Below are positions 13,735 through 24,427 of a DNA stretch of 64,000 bases, piece by piece. The stretch's first letter is position 1, and every line of letters starts with the position of its first letter. The notes under the pieces were generated by a model. The model was not told the origin of the DNA. It did not search any database and saw only the letters and a list, made by a program, of their open reading frames with translations. The DNA is from Paulownia fortunei. Lineage: Eukaryota; Streptophyta; Magnoliopsida; Lamiales; Paulowniaceae. Both the position numbers and the translations under genes were made by a program. The DNA lies in NCBI GenBank assembly GCA_019321725.1, contig CM033121.1, positions 13,826,001-13,890,000 on the forward strand, read 5' to 3'.

Positions 13735-14005
13735 GTGATAGGAACTGTTTGTGACTAAAGTATTAGGTCTAGTGACAAGAATTGTAAGTGACTATAGCAT
13801 TGAGTTTTACTGACAATAATTGTATGTAACTATAACATCAGGTTTCAGTGACAAATATTATATATGGCTAAAATATTGATTTTTAGTGACAAATATTTTG
13901 TGTGACTAAAATATCGGGTTTTAGTGGCAAAAAAATGTATGTGACTAAAACATGGAGTTCTAGTGACAAACAATATATGTGACTAAAAATGTAAGTTATA
14001 GTAAC
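13735..14005 (+). repeat. Subterminal ~39-bp degenerate tandem repeats
   Basis: About seven imperfect copies with the pattern TTTTAGTGACAA…(10-14 bp)…TGTGACTAAAATAT, starting near 13735 and spaced 37-41 bp. Each copy has an AGTGAC and a GTGACTA half. The arrangement suits transposase-binding subterminal repeats of CACTA elements. More diverged GTCAC/GTGAC motifs continue on both strands to about 14130. Confidence 0.75.
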
Positions 14006-14072
14006 AACTATGGTAGTCATCACTAAAACTTTTAGTCACGGTGGTTATAGTCACAACATAGTGATGATATCT

Positions 14073-14108
14073 AATGTCGTCACTAACCTATAATAGTGAC
14101 GACATTAG
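14073..14108. repeat. Perfect 14-bp-arm hairpin
   Basis: Left arm TAATGTCGTCACTA and right arm TAGTGACGACATTA are exact inverse complements around an 8-base centre (ACCTATAA). The arms contain the GTCAC/GTGAC motif of the neighbouring repeats. The hairpin lies about 50 bp inside the proposed transposon end. Confidence 0.8.
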
Positions 14109-14170
14109 TACATATAGAGATAAAAAGTATCATCACTAATATGTTTTTTTATTTTGTAATGTAAGCTGGA

Positions 14171-15460
14171 AAGAGTACATTTCTAACTAGAACATATCTA
14201 AGGCCAGGATCAAATTAATTAATGGAGATTAATTTATTTGGGTCTCAAAATTTAATTAAATAATTTAATTATTTAATTATCTAATTAAATAATTTAATTA
14301 TTTAATTTAAATTAATTTATCTAATTAAATAATTTAATTATTTAATTGGACTTAATAAGATTAAGGAGCCAATACAGAGCTAATTAATTAATTGATATAA
14401 TCAATTAATTAAGGTATGGTATATAAATTAATTTAAAAAGTTGAATTATTTTATTCGATTAAATAATGTGGTTATTTAATTAGACCGAATATGATTAGGA
14501 GCACTATATATGATCAAGTTAATTAATTGATATGAAAATTAAATAAATTAGACATATTAACTAAATAGATTATTTAATAGATTCTAATATGATTAGAAAG
14601 CCAAAGTTGAACCAATTAAATAACTGATTGGATCAATTAATTAAGTTTGTCTTATTTAATTGATAGGATCAATTAATTGGACTTAATTAATTTAATTGAA
14701 GTCTAAGTCCAAACTAATGGGCTCATAGGAGGCCCATTAGGAAGTTTAAATATAAGAATTAAACTTGACTTGGTGTTTGATAGAAAGAAAGAATCAGATA
14801 AGGAAATGAGCAAGAGGAAACTTAGTGGGACTAAGATTAGAGGAGTCCAAGATAAGGACTCCCCTTTCTTGGCCGATTCTTGAGTCCAATCTGGTGAGAG
14901 AAGTTGGCCGACCAACACAAGAGCAACAAAAACCACCCCCTTTCACCCTCGTTCTTGATTCTTTTCTTCCATAAAAAAGTTGCACCTTTTGATCTTAGTT
15001 CAATACGTTTATTCACTAGTTGAATAAAGAATTGAACTTTATATATTTCAGAGAGAATAAGGCCTTTTGAATCTACTAGCATGGATTCAATTGGTGTAGA
15101 AATTTCCAACGTGTGGATACACTTAGAGGGGTAACACTTCTAAGCGAACCATTTTCAAAACGAGGGGTTTGAATTCAAGATTCACAAAAGTAGTTTGTGG
15201 ATAGATTCAAGATTTTGTGAAGGAGTTCGTGGAAATAAAATATTTTGAATCGTTTCTTGCATCTTCATAAGTCAGAGTGCAAATCAAGGTAATAGTTTCT
15301 GAAACTTTCTTGGTCTAAGTATCAGAAAATACACAAATGAGTAATTGCGCAAAGGTTCTAGGATTAATTTTATTACATGTGATGTAATGTATGTTTATGT
15401 TCTTCAAAAAATTTTAAATTCTACTGGGCATATGTTTCCCAAGACCACGCGAACCTAACA
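14171..15460 (+). mobile_element. Copia element A: 5'-truncated LTR
   Basis: Collinear with the downstream part of the element B LTR: a CATTTCTAA box, TTAATTAATT-rich blocks, GGACTTAATAAGATTAAGGAGCC, a pyrimidine-rich stretch near 14950, and a 3' end ACCACGCGAACCTAACA at 15460 followed at once by a primer-binding site. About 800-1000 bp of the LTR start is missing; the CACTA-like end lies immediately upstream. The closest relative in the window is the minus-strand LTR at 53785-55365, which shares the GGTTCTAGGAT…ACATGTGATGTA segment. The short frames on the minus strand (14703-15109) are chance frames. Confidence 0.8.
14255..14345. repeat. AT-only palindromic repeat inside LTR A
   Basis: Three near copies of ATCTAATTAAATAATTTAA followed by TTATTTAATT, each of which can fold on itself. 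TTAATTAATT clusters in this position occur in every copia LTR of the window, so this is a family trait expanded in this copy. Confidence 0.65.
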
Positions 15461-15475
15461 GTAGTATCAAAGCCA
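15461..15475 (+). other. Primer-binding site of element A (tRNA-iMet type)
   Basis: GTAGTATCAAAGCCA directly follows the LTR end. It differs at two positions from the plant initiator-tRNA-Met primer site TGGTATCAGAGC. This fixes the plus orientation of element A and the LTR boundary at 15460. Confidence 0.75.
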
Positions 15476-15944
15476 AGGTTTGTGTGTTTTTTATATTTTT
15501 CGATTGTATTTATTTAATATATGTGATAAATTAAATATTTTTATATATGTGATTGATTTTGAATCAATATTTTTTTGTTTGCGATTAGTTTATTAATCGT
15601 TTTAATTATTAAAATATTTTAAGAAATGAGAACAATTAAAAAATTAGATTTCTTGATTTAAGAATTTCAAGATTTTGTGAAATCTTGAATTTGTTAAAAC
15701 GAGGCAAGAAATAAAAAATCAAAAGGTTGATTTTTTGATCAAGTTTTCAAGATTTCTTGATAAGATAAGAATCAAGAATTCTTGATGAGATCAATAAAAT
15801 CAGAAATCAAGATTTTGTGAAAACCTTGAATTCTTGGACAACATAAAAAAATGGGACTGCGGACCACTCTATGTGTAACATCGGGTAGGTTGTTGGCTGA
15901 TAGGCGCTGGGTAGCTGATAAGTTAGTTTTATACCAACAATTCA
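15476..15944 (+). other. Element A leader, first part
   Basis: Untranslated leader between primer site and gag. It holds repeated TTTCAAGATTTTGTGAAA/TCAAGAATTCTTGA segments able to form hairpins (15640-15840), then the start of a GC-richer patch at 15855-15930 (GGGACTGCGGACC, GGCGCTGGGTAGC). The leader is interrupted here by a gypsy-like LTR and resumes at about 17351. No coding signal is seen; the 68-residue minus frame is chance. Confidence 0.55.
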
Positions 15945-17350
15945 TATACCTTTTTATTAACATTTGATTTGTTTTCAAATGTTTTTGTTACTTTTTTATG
16001 CATTTAGTGTGAAATCTTGTACGTAATGATAAAATGAGAAGAAAATGGAAAGAAACCAAAAATTTGGTTGAAATGTTGAAGAATACGAATTGTGGTGCGA
16101 CTGATGGCAGTTTTTGTATTTCAATCATAACTATTTGCTAAATTATTATTTTTATTTTATTCTTAAACCAATGAAAATATAAGAGATATATCTATAACTT
16201 TTATGTTTTTCAAAAAATCCAATTATGTCGATATGAATGAGAAAAACCGAGTTTAAGAGTCAGCACTGGGCTGAAATTTTCTAGGATGACATATCTTGAT
16301 ATTTCTGACATAACTCTCTCCAAAGAGGTCATATTTAGTTTATTTAAGTTTCACCGAAAAGCCAAGATATATAGATACAATTCTTATGAAGACGCCAAAA
16401 GTCAGTTAGGCTTAGAAAATGGTAAAAAATTACTTGAAAAAGGCTACAAGCGCTGCAGAAACTGATTCTGGACAGCAAGTGCAGTGCCTAGGCGCTGCAC
16501 ACACTATTTTGGACAGAATAGGCATTGCCGGGCGGACAAGTAAGGTTAAAATGGACATTTTGCCATCTTTAGGGCATTTCTCATCTATTTTGAGGGATTC
16601 CAAGAGCCTCCAAATCAGTTTTTGAAGGAAGAAGAGTGAGGAGAAGCCAATAAATAAGGAGACTTGGACAAAAGAAGACCATTCTTAGAGATAAACCATT
16701 CTTGGAGACAAGGAGAGCTTCAACCATTAGTTCCACTTCACAAATTGGTGAACAATTCCCTTGTTCTTTCTTATGTATTTTTTGAAATTGTATTCATTCA
16801 TTATGAACTAAATTTTTCTTTCTAGAGAATGATGTAACCTTATTATATCTTATGTTTTGAATTCCAATCAATATTAGTTCAAGTTATTCATCTTGTTTAG
16901 TATTACATCTTGATTAATTGGCCAGCAATTGAGATTGTTTGACATATGAGATTCGACACTCGAGAGAGGGAAGATTATATATGATTATAGGGATAACACA
17001 ACCTAGGAATCATAGAGTTGAGAAGCTTATGAAACCTTTGAAGTTTTGAAGAAGAATTCATTGAACTTTTGTAGAGTTTTACTCTTGAATTTTTATAGAG
17101 ATATTGAAATGCATGTTAGAACTCATAGTCAATTCGGCACTCGAGAGAGGGAATTGATGAGCTTAGGAATTCTTAGCTTACATGTGTTGTTAACTTAAAT
17201 TGATATGTTTTGAAAGGAAGAACATAGGTGATAATTAGGTGAGTCATTCCTCTAGAAATTATGCAATTTTTAAGTACAATCCATGTGGATACGATACTCA
17301 ACTCATCATTGTACTAAAACTTGATATCATGCACTTGGGATTTGCATAAC
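15945..17350 (+). mobile_element. Probable Ty3/gypsy (Tat/Athila-like) solo LTR or LTR fragment
   Basis: About 1.4 kb unlike copia. It carries two copies of the phrase CACTCGAGAGAGGGAA (near 16951 and 17140), GACATAACTCTCTCC, a purine-rich GAAGGAAGAAGAGTGAGGAG stretch, and near its end GTGGATACGATACTCAACTC. In large plant gypsy LTRs such phrases are usual close to the 3' end. It splits the copia leader: related leader sequence lies on both sides. I could not find convincing target duplications, so the ends are approximate, and lineage rests on memory of typical LTR phrases. The 68-residue plus frame at 16419 has no recognisable domain. Confidence 0.45.
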
Positions 17351-18879
17351 TTTCATGAATAGTGTCCAGTCAGGCAGCAAGCCGGTAGAATGCTCGGTAC
17401 TGGGGCACTAGCATAAGATGCTGTGGTGCTTATCAGGCACTCGACATGCGGGCGCACAGCCACCAGACAGGTGGGCACCAGGGCACACGACGAGTGCCTC
17501 ACCCAGCCTGTTGTGTGCACAACATGCCACTCAATGGGTAACAGCCTTGGGATGTTGTCCCGTCCTGTCTCATTATGTAATTGTTACATAAAATTTATGG
17601 TTTTTTATTTTAAAATTAAATGATAATTTCAATTATTTTTGAAAAATTATTTTTCTGGAAAAATCAAGAATTTAGATCCCAAATTTAAAGAAAATTGCAC
17701 ATAAGGTAATTGGTAAATTTACATGCTTTCATTATCATATGTTGATTTATGGTAAGCATGCTAGTTGGATGATCATGGAGTCTAGACCAATATGATTGAT
17801 TTAATTTCATTCATGATTGGCTATTTTTAGGTTTTAATTAAAATTAGGTTTGCGAGTCTCACCTTTCTCTATTTTTATTCTAGATGTACTTCTATCTCCC
17901 TCCCCTCGGATTTGTTCCAAGGTCTCTTGTAGTTTTAGCAAATGTAATGAGAATAGAATTAGACGGTGAGGTCAATCTTTTTATAATTTGATAGACATTA
18001 CAAGAAGATTGAATAAAGAGAGAGAGGAATAGTGAGGAATCAAGGCCCATGAATCTATGGATATGTTTGTGTAATAGATAGGTCTATTTGAATTTTAATT
18101 ATCACCCTTAGATTGATCTTGATCTACTTTGGCTCGAGTGGATCACATAGGATTAATGGCTCATGATCATCCATTTATTCTAGTAAGTGATGCATGTTGT
18201 GTTTATTTAATGATTCCATATGATGTATGCTTGCTATTGTTGGACAATGAGCATTAAATAAACAAGATAAAAAAATGATGAGATATTGCATAATTAATCT
18301 ACTATGACCCTCACTTGAAAATGTTTCAAGTTAAGAACCTTGATTGGTTTAATATCAAGTATAAATAGGCAATATTAAGTGAGACCGAATCATCTATGCC
18401 GTCCATTAAAAGTAATAGCATCTCAATATGCTACCACATTTAGTCCATTGGCCATGAGACATGGGATGTACTAAGTGTTGGCAAGCTGTGACCACTACTA
18501 AGCATTAAGATGCCCATGGGATGGACTCGTGTTTATCATTGGCCATAAGACATGGGACAGTTAGATACTCTATATACATAGATGTTTAATAGGTAATGCT
18601 TGACATTTAGTACTATATGGACTCATAAAATTGGGGTGTATAGGAAGAGGTGAGGCAAAATAGTTTGAAGGTTACATGGGGATGCAATTGCTAGTGTTGT
18701 TAGATACCTTTCATTTTTGTCGTATGGCCTTATAAAATTAGGGTGTATGGCAAGGCTAATTAGACCTCAAACCCACTAGCATATTGGATTTCCCGAATTT
18801 CTATCTAAGGGATGATAGAATTTGACTAAAATAGTGGGAGATATTTATGATTAAAGACCATATCATAAATGGATATTAA
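17351..18879 (+). other. Element A leader, second part with GC-rich island
   Basis: GC-rich island at about 17365-17560 (GGCGCACAGCC, GGGCACCAGGGCACACGACG), including a tight hairpin GTTGTG-TG-CACAAC. From about 17630 it is collinear with the leaders of D (44490-45600) and B (29990-30700). Shared boxes are GAAAAATTATTTTTC, GATGATCATGG, TTGATCTTGATCTACTTTGGCTC, repeated GGCCATGAGACATGGGATG and TCATAAAATTGGGGTGTAT. Noncoding; the 66-residue frame at 17423 is chance. Confidence 0.65.
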
Positions 18880-19668
18880 TTGAATGAATGCTTGATTTCT
18901 TATTCATATACAAAAATTGTTATCATTAGTAATTCCACATAGGATAATCTAGATAAACAAATAAACTTACCAGCTCAATCTATTTGAAATGATAAATGTT
19001 TGTCACCATTGCGGATATTTATGGTATAGAAAGAGAAAACATAAGTATTCACTTAGTTGAATTAAAAGGGGCTCTAATTCAAGTTTACACTTTCTTGATA
19101 TCAACCATTAAGGTTGATAAATTTTTATTGAGTATTGAATATCGGATATGATCCCATCTCTTCAAAAGGTTGCAATAGATGACAAGAAAATAGAGACTAA
19201 GACAAAGGACGATCCTTAACCTTGACAATTAGGTAAGTGTTGCTTTATTGGCTATAAGAATGATCCACTTAACTCTGAATAGAATTATGATAGTATTAGT
19301 TATTTAACTTTGCTACATTGACAAATGAACTATACAATCCCAGCATTCCATGCTACATAATCAACAAAGTAATATTAGAATTAGATAATCAAAACACTGC
19401 ATACTTATGGTAAGCTATATTAGGTCATATCTCTAAAGAAATAGTTCACAAGATGACACATTTTCTTGACCTATTGGACTTGCATGAGGTCCCAACTTGT
19501 AAATCTTGTCTCAAGGGAAAGATGACCAAATCACCATTTGTCGGACAAATGGAGAAGATAACTCCTTTGGATGTGATCTAAAGGGATGTAAGCAGTCCAC
19601 TAAGTGTTAGTGCACAAGCAAATTATTCTTACTTCATTTTTTAAGATCCTTTGAAGGGTTCAAAGAAT
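18880..19668 (+). pseudogene. Element A gag/integrase remnant
   Basis: 18880-19230 retains scraps of the gag start (an ANKLTGP-like stretch near 18955, a DVIPP-like stretch near 19150) with an unrelated insertion. Most of gag is gone. From 19380 a clearer stretch encodes the pre-integrase zinc region (LWYGKLGHIS, CKSCLKGKMTKSPF) and the integrase start (a PLSVSAQANYSYF-like stretch). It then jumps to a FEGFKEF-like scrap and ends at about 19668. There are several stops and no reverse transcriptase, RNase H or 3' LTR. At 19670 the sequence switches to the minus-strand gag of element F. Confidence 0.65.
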
Positions 19669-19669
19669 T

Positions 19670-20785
19670 TAGTCATAAATAATATCCTTCTCCATTTAAA
19701 ATAAGAACAAAGCTAATGTCCTTAACTAACTTTGGAACATAAATGCAATCATTCAATACCAAAAAAACTCCATTTCCAAAAGCTAAGCTAATAATTTCTA
19801 TGGCTAATATTGTAACCTTTGCTCCATTACCCAGCCACATGATGATCTCTCCTCTACTTAGATTCCTTCTTCTTACCATTACCTGCAAATTATTGAAAAG
19901 ATAAGACCTATAGTTGGTATTCAATACCCAAGAAGCATCGTTGACTAATAAGTTAGCTTTAACCAAATACATACATGAATTTTTCAGGCTCCCAAGGCAC
20001 TCTTTGAAGTTCCTCTTCTGGTGCTCAAACTTCTTGCAATAGTAGTACTTGTTGTCAGTCTTGTTAAACTCTTCGAGACCCCACTAGTTGTCTTCATCTT
20101 ATTGGGCTTTTGGGGACCTTTCCCCTTTTCCTTCTTTATCTTAGGCCTTCCAACCGTCGACTTGGATAAGGATCTAATAAGCATGACTGACTTATCTTTT
20201 TACATTGTGGACTTAACCGTCTTCAACATGTCAACCAGCTCAACAATACTACTTTTCATTCTTATGCATGTTCAAGTTGACAATGAAGGTCTCAAACGAT
20301 GGAGGCAGAGATTGCAGGATGAGGTCCATATAAAGTTCATTGTCCATAATGATTATAAGTGACAATCTTTTCTATCAGGCTTATCATTTTCAATCCATGT
20401 TCATGGACTGGAGAGTCCTCTATTATACAGGTCATGAAAAGCTCTTTCAAGATCTGATATCTTGTCTGCCTAATGTGTTCACCATACAACTTTGTAAGTG
20501 AACCATCATGCGCATGCATATACATCTCATGTTGTCTCTACAAATCATTTAACATCGATGTCATTATATAACATCTTGTTTGTAGATCATCATCAACTTG
20601 TTGGTATTCTGCAAGCTCTTCATCTATCCCATCTTTTGAGGGGCCTGCCGGTAGAAGAGTATCAAGGATGTAGGCCCTCCTTTCAGATTGTAAGACAATC
20701 TTAAGTTTCTCAACTAATTGATGTAGTTGGGTCTAGTTAATTTATTAGCATCCAAGATTGATGCAAAAAGATTCTTAGCTAATTA
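19670..20785 (-). pseudogene. Element F gag pseudogene (UBN2-type copia gag)
   Basis: Read on the minus strand from 20785: ASILDANKLTRPNY, then VLQSERRAYILDT, LYGEHIRQTRYQILKELF (about 20480-20430) and HGLKMISLIEK. A decayed zinc knuckle follows near 20020 (YYYC, then H and C about ten residues on; the first Cys is lost). The last part (19972-19673) covers the protease-proximal SWVLNTNYRSYLFNNLQ and GNGAKVTILAI stretch, where the aspartate expected in the protease-like region reads N. At least two frameshifts and two stops. The frame at 20021-20362 plus is its antisense shadow. Confidence 0.75.
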
Positions 20786-21895
20786 ATAGATAGAATCTAC
20801 AAAATTTAAAATGAGGTAGAAAATGAGCATTCGTTTAAAATCATATTCATTTATAACAAGGTATTTAATTATAAATGTATCCCACTATTTTATTCATATA
20901 TCATCACCATAATGAAAATTAGGGTAATCATATTTCTTAGTTGGCTTGAGGCCCAATTAGTATGTCGTATGCCCCAATTTTATTGCATCTCTATATAGCT
21001 CTCAAGATATTTTACCTCACTTCTTCCCATATGCCCTAAATTTATGAGCCTATATGGTACTAAGTGTCAAGCAAGACCCATCAAACCTCCATGTAGATGG
21101 AGCGTAAAAAACATTCCACAACTGATGGCTAATGTAGAGACAAATCCATCCCATAAACATCACTATACTTAGTAGAGATCACAACATTCCAACACAAAGT
21201 CATCACACAACTCATGGCCAATAAGTAAGTGAGGTAGCATGGTTATGTTGTCTACTTTTGATGGTAGACATGGATTATTGGGTCCAATACAATTTTATCC
21301 ATATTTGCTCGCAATAAAATTTTTGGGAAAATTTCTTTTCTTGATTTTATTTTAACCAAGACCTGATTATTTTATCTTGGTTTATTTAGTAGTTTGTATT
21401 CAATTGATAGCAAGCATATTATTGAAAGTATTAAATAAACCCTATGCATACATCTATTACATTCACAATTAGATGATCATGAGCCAGTTATATGCTATGC
21501 ATTTGAGCCAAAATGGATCTAGGTCAGTGTATGGGTAATAAAATGAAATATAAACTATTTCTTTTACTTGAATATATATCCCATACATTAATGGGACTTC
21601 TCTTGATTCTCTACCTTGGTCCTGCTTCTTGTCCACCAAAAACAAAAAGAAAACTTCACACTACGCTACTCTCTTTACATTTCAAAAATGAGAAAGTACA
21701 TACAAAAGAGAATAAGGGACACGTAGGCCCTATTTTAAAACCCAAAAGCATACATGCAATCACATTAGTCAATGGCTCAATGATCATCCCATACATGTTT
21801 ATAAATGCATCACATGAATTTGTCAAAGCATATAAGTTTACCATCCATAAAATTGTTAATTTCAAGACATGGGACTATTTTTTTATTTTTCAAGA
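20786..21895 (-). other. Element F leader, gag-proximal part
   Basis: The reverse complement is collinear with the leaders of B and D: AAATTTAGGGCATATGGGAAG, GGCTCATAAATTT, GACCTAGATCCATTTTGGCTC (near 21510) and a GATGATCATTGAGCC…ACTAATGTGATTG segment (near 21760). It continues to about 21895. The first ~125 codons of the plus-strand open frame that starts at 21513 are therefore antisense leader, not protein. Confidence 0.7.
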
Positions 21896-24070
21896 AAAAC
21901 CTTTTTTTTTTCAAAAAATATACCCAGCAGTTATCAACTTGCAGCTTCATCTCCCAAATCAACAATGTATAACTTATTGGGCAAATCAAAATTTAGAAAA
22001 TATTTTGAGCTGGGATCATGTCTCCAAAACAATGCTCACGGAGTATTTTTCTATATGCTTTAAAAGTGAAGTGGCAAGAAAATATATTTATATGGAATTT
22101 CTGGAGTACTATCTATGGGACAAACAAGGTAAATATTGGAAAGAAAGAAAGAAAAGATATGTGATTAGGCATATAAATACTATAAATCCTATTGATGGTG
22201 AAAGATATTATCTCAGGTTACTTTTGAATCATGTCAAAGGGCCAACATCTTTCCAAGATTTGCTAATAGTAAATGATATACCTTACTCCAGTTTTAAAGA
22301 AGTAGCACAAAAAAAGAAGATTGCTAGAATCTGATCTAAGTATTACTGAATGTCTAAATGAAGCTGTCACTTTTCAAATGCCATATGAATTGCAAAGACT
22401 ATTTGCAATTATCTTAGTATATTGTGCACCAACAAATGTGAGAGTACTTTGGGAAACATACTTTGAGGATATGTCTGAAGATTTCAAAAGAGAATCAAAA
22501 ATCTCAATTGAACTACAAGTTGCCAAAATTTTGAAAAGTTTGAATTTTTTTTTTGGAGAGCATGAAAAAAAGCATTATTTTTTATGATCTTCCAAACATT
22601 CCTATTGATATAGATAACATGAACAATGATTTTGTAAGAGAGATACAAGATGAAATGTCAATAGAAATACCTTTGAAAGATTATGAAGCAAAGCTAAAGT
22701 TGAATGTTGAACAACATAAAGCTTTTTCAATGATCTTAGATTGTATACAAAAGGGAAAAAGTGATATTTTTTTATTGATGGGCCAGGTGGAACAGGTAAA
22801 ACATTCTTGTATCGTGCATTATTAGCTCATCTTAGATATAAAAATCTAATAGCGCTTGCGATTGCGACATCTGGAGTTGCTGCCGCAATAATGCCAGGGG
22901 GAGAACAACATATTCACACTTTAAAATACCAATAGATGCAAATAAATCAAGTGAGTGCACTATCTCTAAGCAAAGTGGGGCTGCAGAGCTATTGCGTAAA
23001 GCATAACTAATTTTATGGGATGAAGCACCAATGCGAAAACGATGGGCTATCGATAATATTGATAGATTGTTGAAAGATGTAACTGGAAATGATAAGGATA
23101 TTGGTGGAAAAGTGATAGTTTTTGGTGAAGATTTTAGACAAGTATTACCAGTTGTTCCAAGGGCAACAATCTATCAAACTATATCTGCAAGTTTGGTGAA
23201 ATCGTATTTGTGGCCCAAAATGAAAAAAATTACTTTGTCAAGGAACATAAGGTTAAGGAATGATCCAAACTTCAGTAAGTTATTACTTAAAGTTGGAAAT
23301 GGTGATGAACCAACTGATATTGAAGGTAATATCAAAATTTCAAAAGAGATGATTATTGAGTATGACAATGAAGAAGACTCAATACAATGACTTATAAGAT
23401 CTATTTTCCTAGCTTTAAATTAGAATATCCACTCAGCTCATGACTAGTCGAGCAATATTGGCTTCTAAAAATGAGCACGTTGATAGATTGAATGATAAGT
23501 TGATCTCTATATTTCCTGGAGAAGCTAGAACTTTTAACAGTTTTGATAAAGCTATTGATGACATAAACAACTATTATGAAGAGGATTTTTTATACTCTTT
23601 AACCCTAAATGGATTACCTCCTTATAAATTGGTGTTGAAAAGAAACTACCCAATAATTCTTTTAAGAAATTTGGACCCATCAAATGGATTGTGTAATGGT
23701 ACGAGAATGGTGTGTAGAGACTTCAAGAATAACATAATTGATGCAGAGATTATATTTAGACAACATACTGGAAAGCATGTCTTTATACCTAGATTACCAC
23801 TTTTGCCAGCTGAAAATGAAGGCTATCCATTTCAATTTAGACGTAAACAATTTCCTATTAGACTTTGCTTTACTATGACAATCAATAAAGTTCAAGGATA
23901 AACAATTCCAAATGTTGGTGTCTATTTGCCTCAGTCAGTGTTTTCTCATGGCTAATTATATGTTGCTCTCTTTAGAAGAACTTCAATGTCTACAACCAAA
24001 GTATTTAAAACTTGTTTGTACATAACATTTTTAGTCCTTGTCTTTTCTCTTACATTTACGGTGTCTGGTT
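21896..24070 (+). pseudogene. Helitron helicase (PIF1-like) C-terminal pseudogene
   Basis: Order of recognisable pieces: LQLHLPNQQ (about 21937), ANQNLENIL, EYYLWDKQGKYWKERKKR, GERYYLRLLLNHVKGP (22198-22245), ITECLNEA…FQMPYELQRLFA, then the ATPase. The ATPase has Walker A GPGGTGKT (22780-22803), Walker B WDEAPM (23016-23033), FGEDFRQVLPVVPR (about 23118; the motif's second Gly is Glu), NLDPSNGLCNGTRM, and TMTINKVQG…TIPNVGVYLP. These are hallmarks of the helicase half of plant Helitron proteins. The Rep nuclease half is absent. At least four frameshifts (near 22320, 22560, 22770, 22902) and in-frame stops near 23004, at 23389, 23899 and 23953 make it dead. No clear CTRR end or terminal hairpin was found. 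Confidence 0.9.
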
Positions 24071-24079
24071 AATTAAAAA

Positions 24080-24427
24080 ATTCAAAAATTAGATGTTATT
24101 GCTCGACACGATAGGGATGTCCAACTGCCCAACACATAACCAGCATGTTGGGTGCTAGTCAGGCACGCACTAGTCGCACGGGCGCATGCACAACCTGCTA
24201 TCAGTGCCGTCTGCTCATGTATGCATGTTGGGTGCCCAAAACCTAATGCTATGTGCGTGACCACCTATCACTATTGCATGCAATGTTTGGGTGCCTCCAT
24301 GTCACGGTGGCTGCAAGTCGTGCTCGGGCTAGTACCCCACTAGCAGTTAGCATGCATGGGAGGAAACTCTCATGCACTCTCAGCTGTGACCCTCCAACTA
24401 TAGAAAGTATTGAAGCAATTAATTGCA
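24080..24427 (-). other. GC-rich leader island, probably of element F
   Basis: A GC-rich patch in AT-rich surroundings, with three spaced copies of a GCATGTTGGGTGC-like phrase (24143, 24233, and degenerate near 24280). It has the composition and motif style of the islands in the leaders of A (17365-17560) and D (44127-44400). If F is minus-strand, this is where its island should lie, with the Helitron inserted between it and the rest of the leader. Open frames on both strands (60-87 codons) exist only because stop codons are rare in GC-rich DNA. Confidence 0.5.

Larger units (their letters stand above)
12630..14160 (+). mobile_element. 3' part of a CACTA (En/Spm-like) DNA transposon, 5'-truncated
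   Basis: The block has one coding exon with a splice donor, about 700 bp of ordinary AT-rich sequence, about 270 bp of subterminal ~39-bp repeats with AGTGACAA and GTGACTAAA motifs, a strong hairpin, and an end reading TTTTTTTATTTTGTAATG at about 14143-14160. En/Spm elements typically end in the complement of CACTACAAAAA and carry many short subterminal repeats; GTAATG here would be a one-base decay of GTAGTG. The 5' end is missing: the element begins abruptly at the satellite edge. Copia LTR sequence follows, so it probably inserted into that LTR. A different TIR transposon with subterminal repeats is the alternative. Confidence 0.5.

Noticed and set aside
13735..14005. Regularly spaced repeats resembling a CRISPR array
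   Set aside because: Units are degenerate, spacers are as similar as the repeats, no cas genes, and the context is a plant transposon end.
14703..15109. Three overlapping minus-strand frames of 63-90 codons
   Set aside because: They lie opposite the element A LTR, disagree with each other in frame and match no family.
16419..16625. 68-residue plus frame with alanine/glycine-rich stretch
   Set aside because: Inside the gypsy-like LTR; no homologous motif, no conserved start context.
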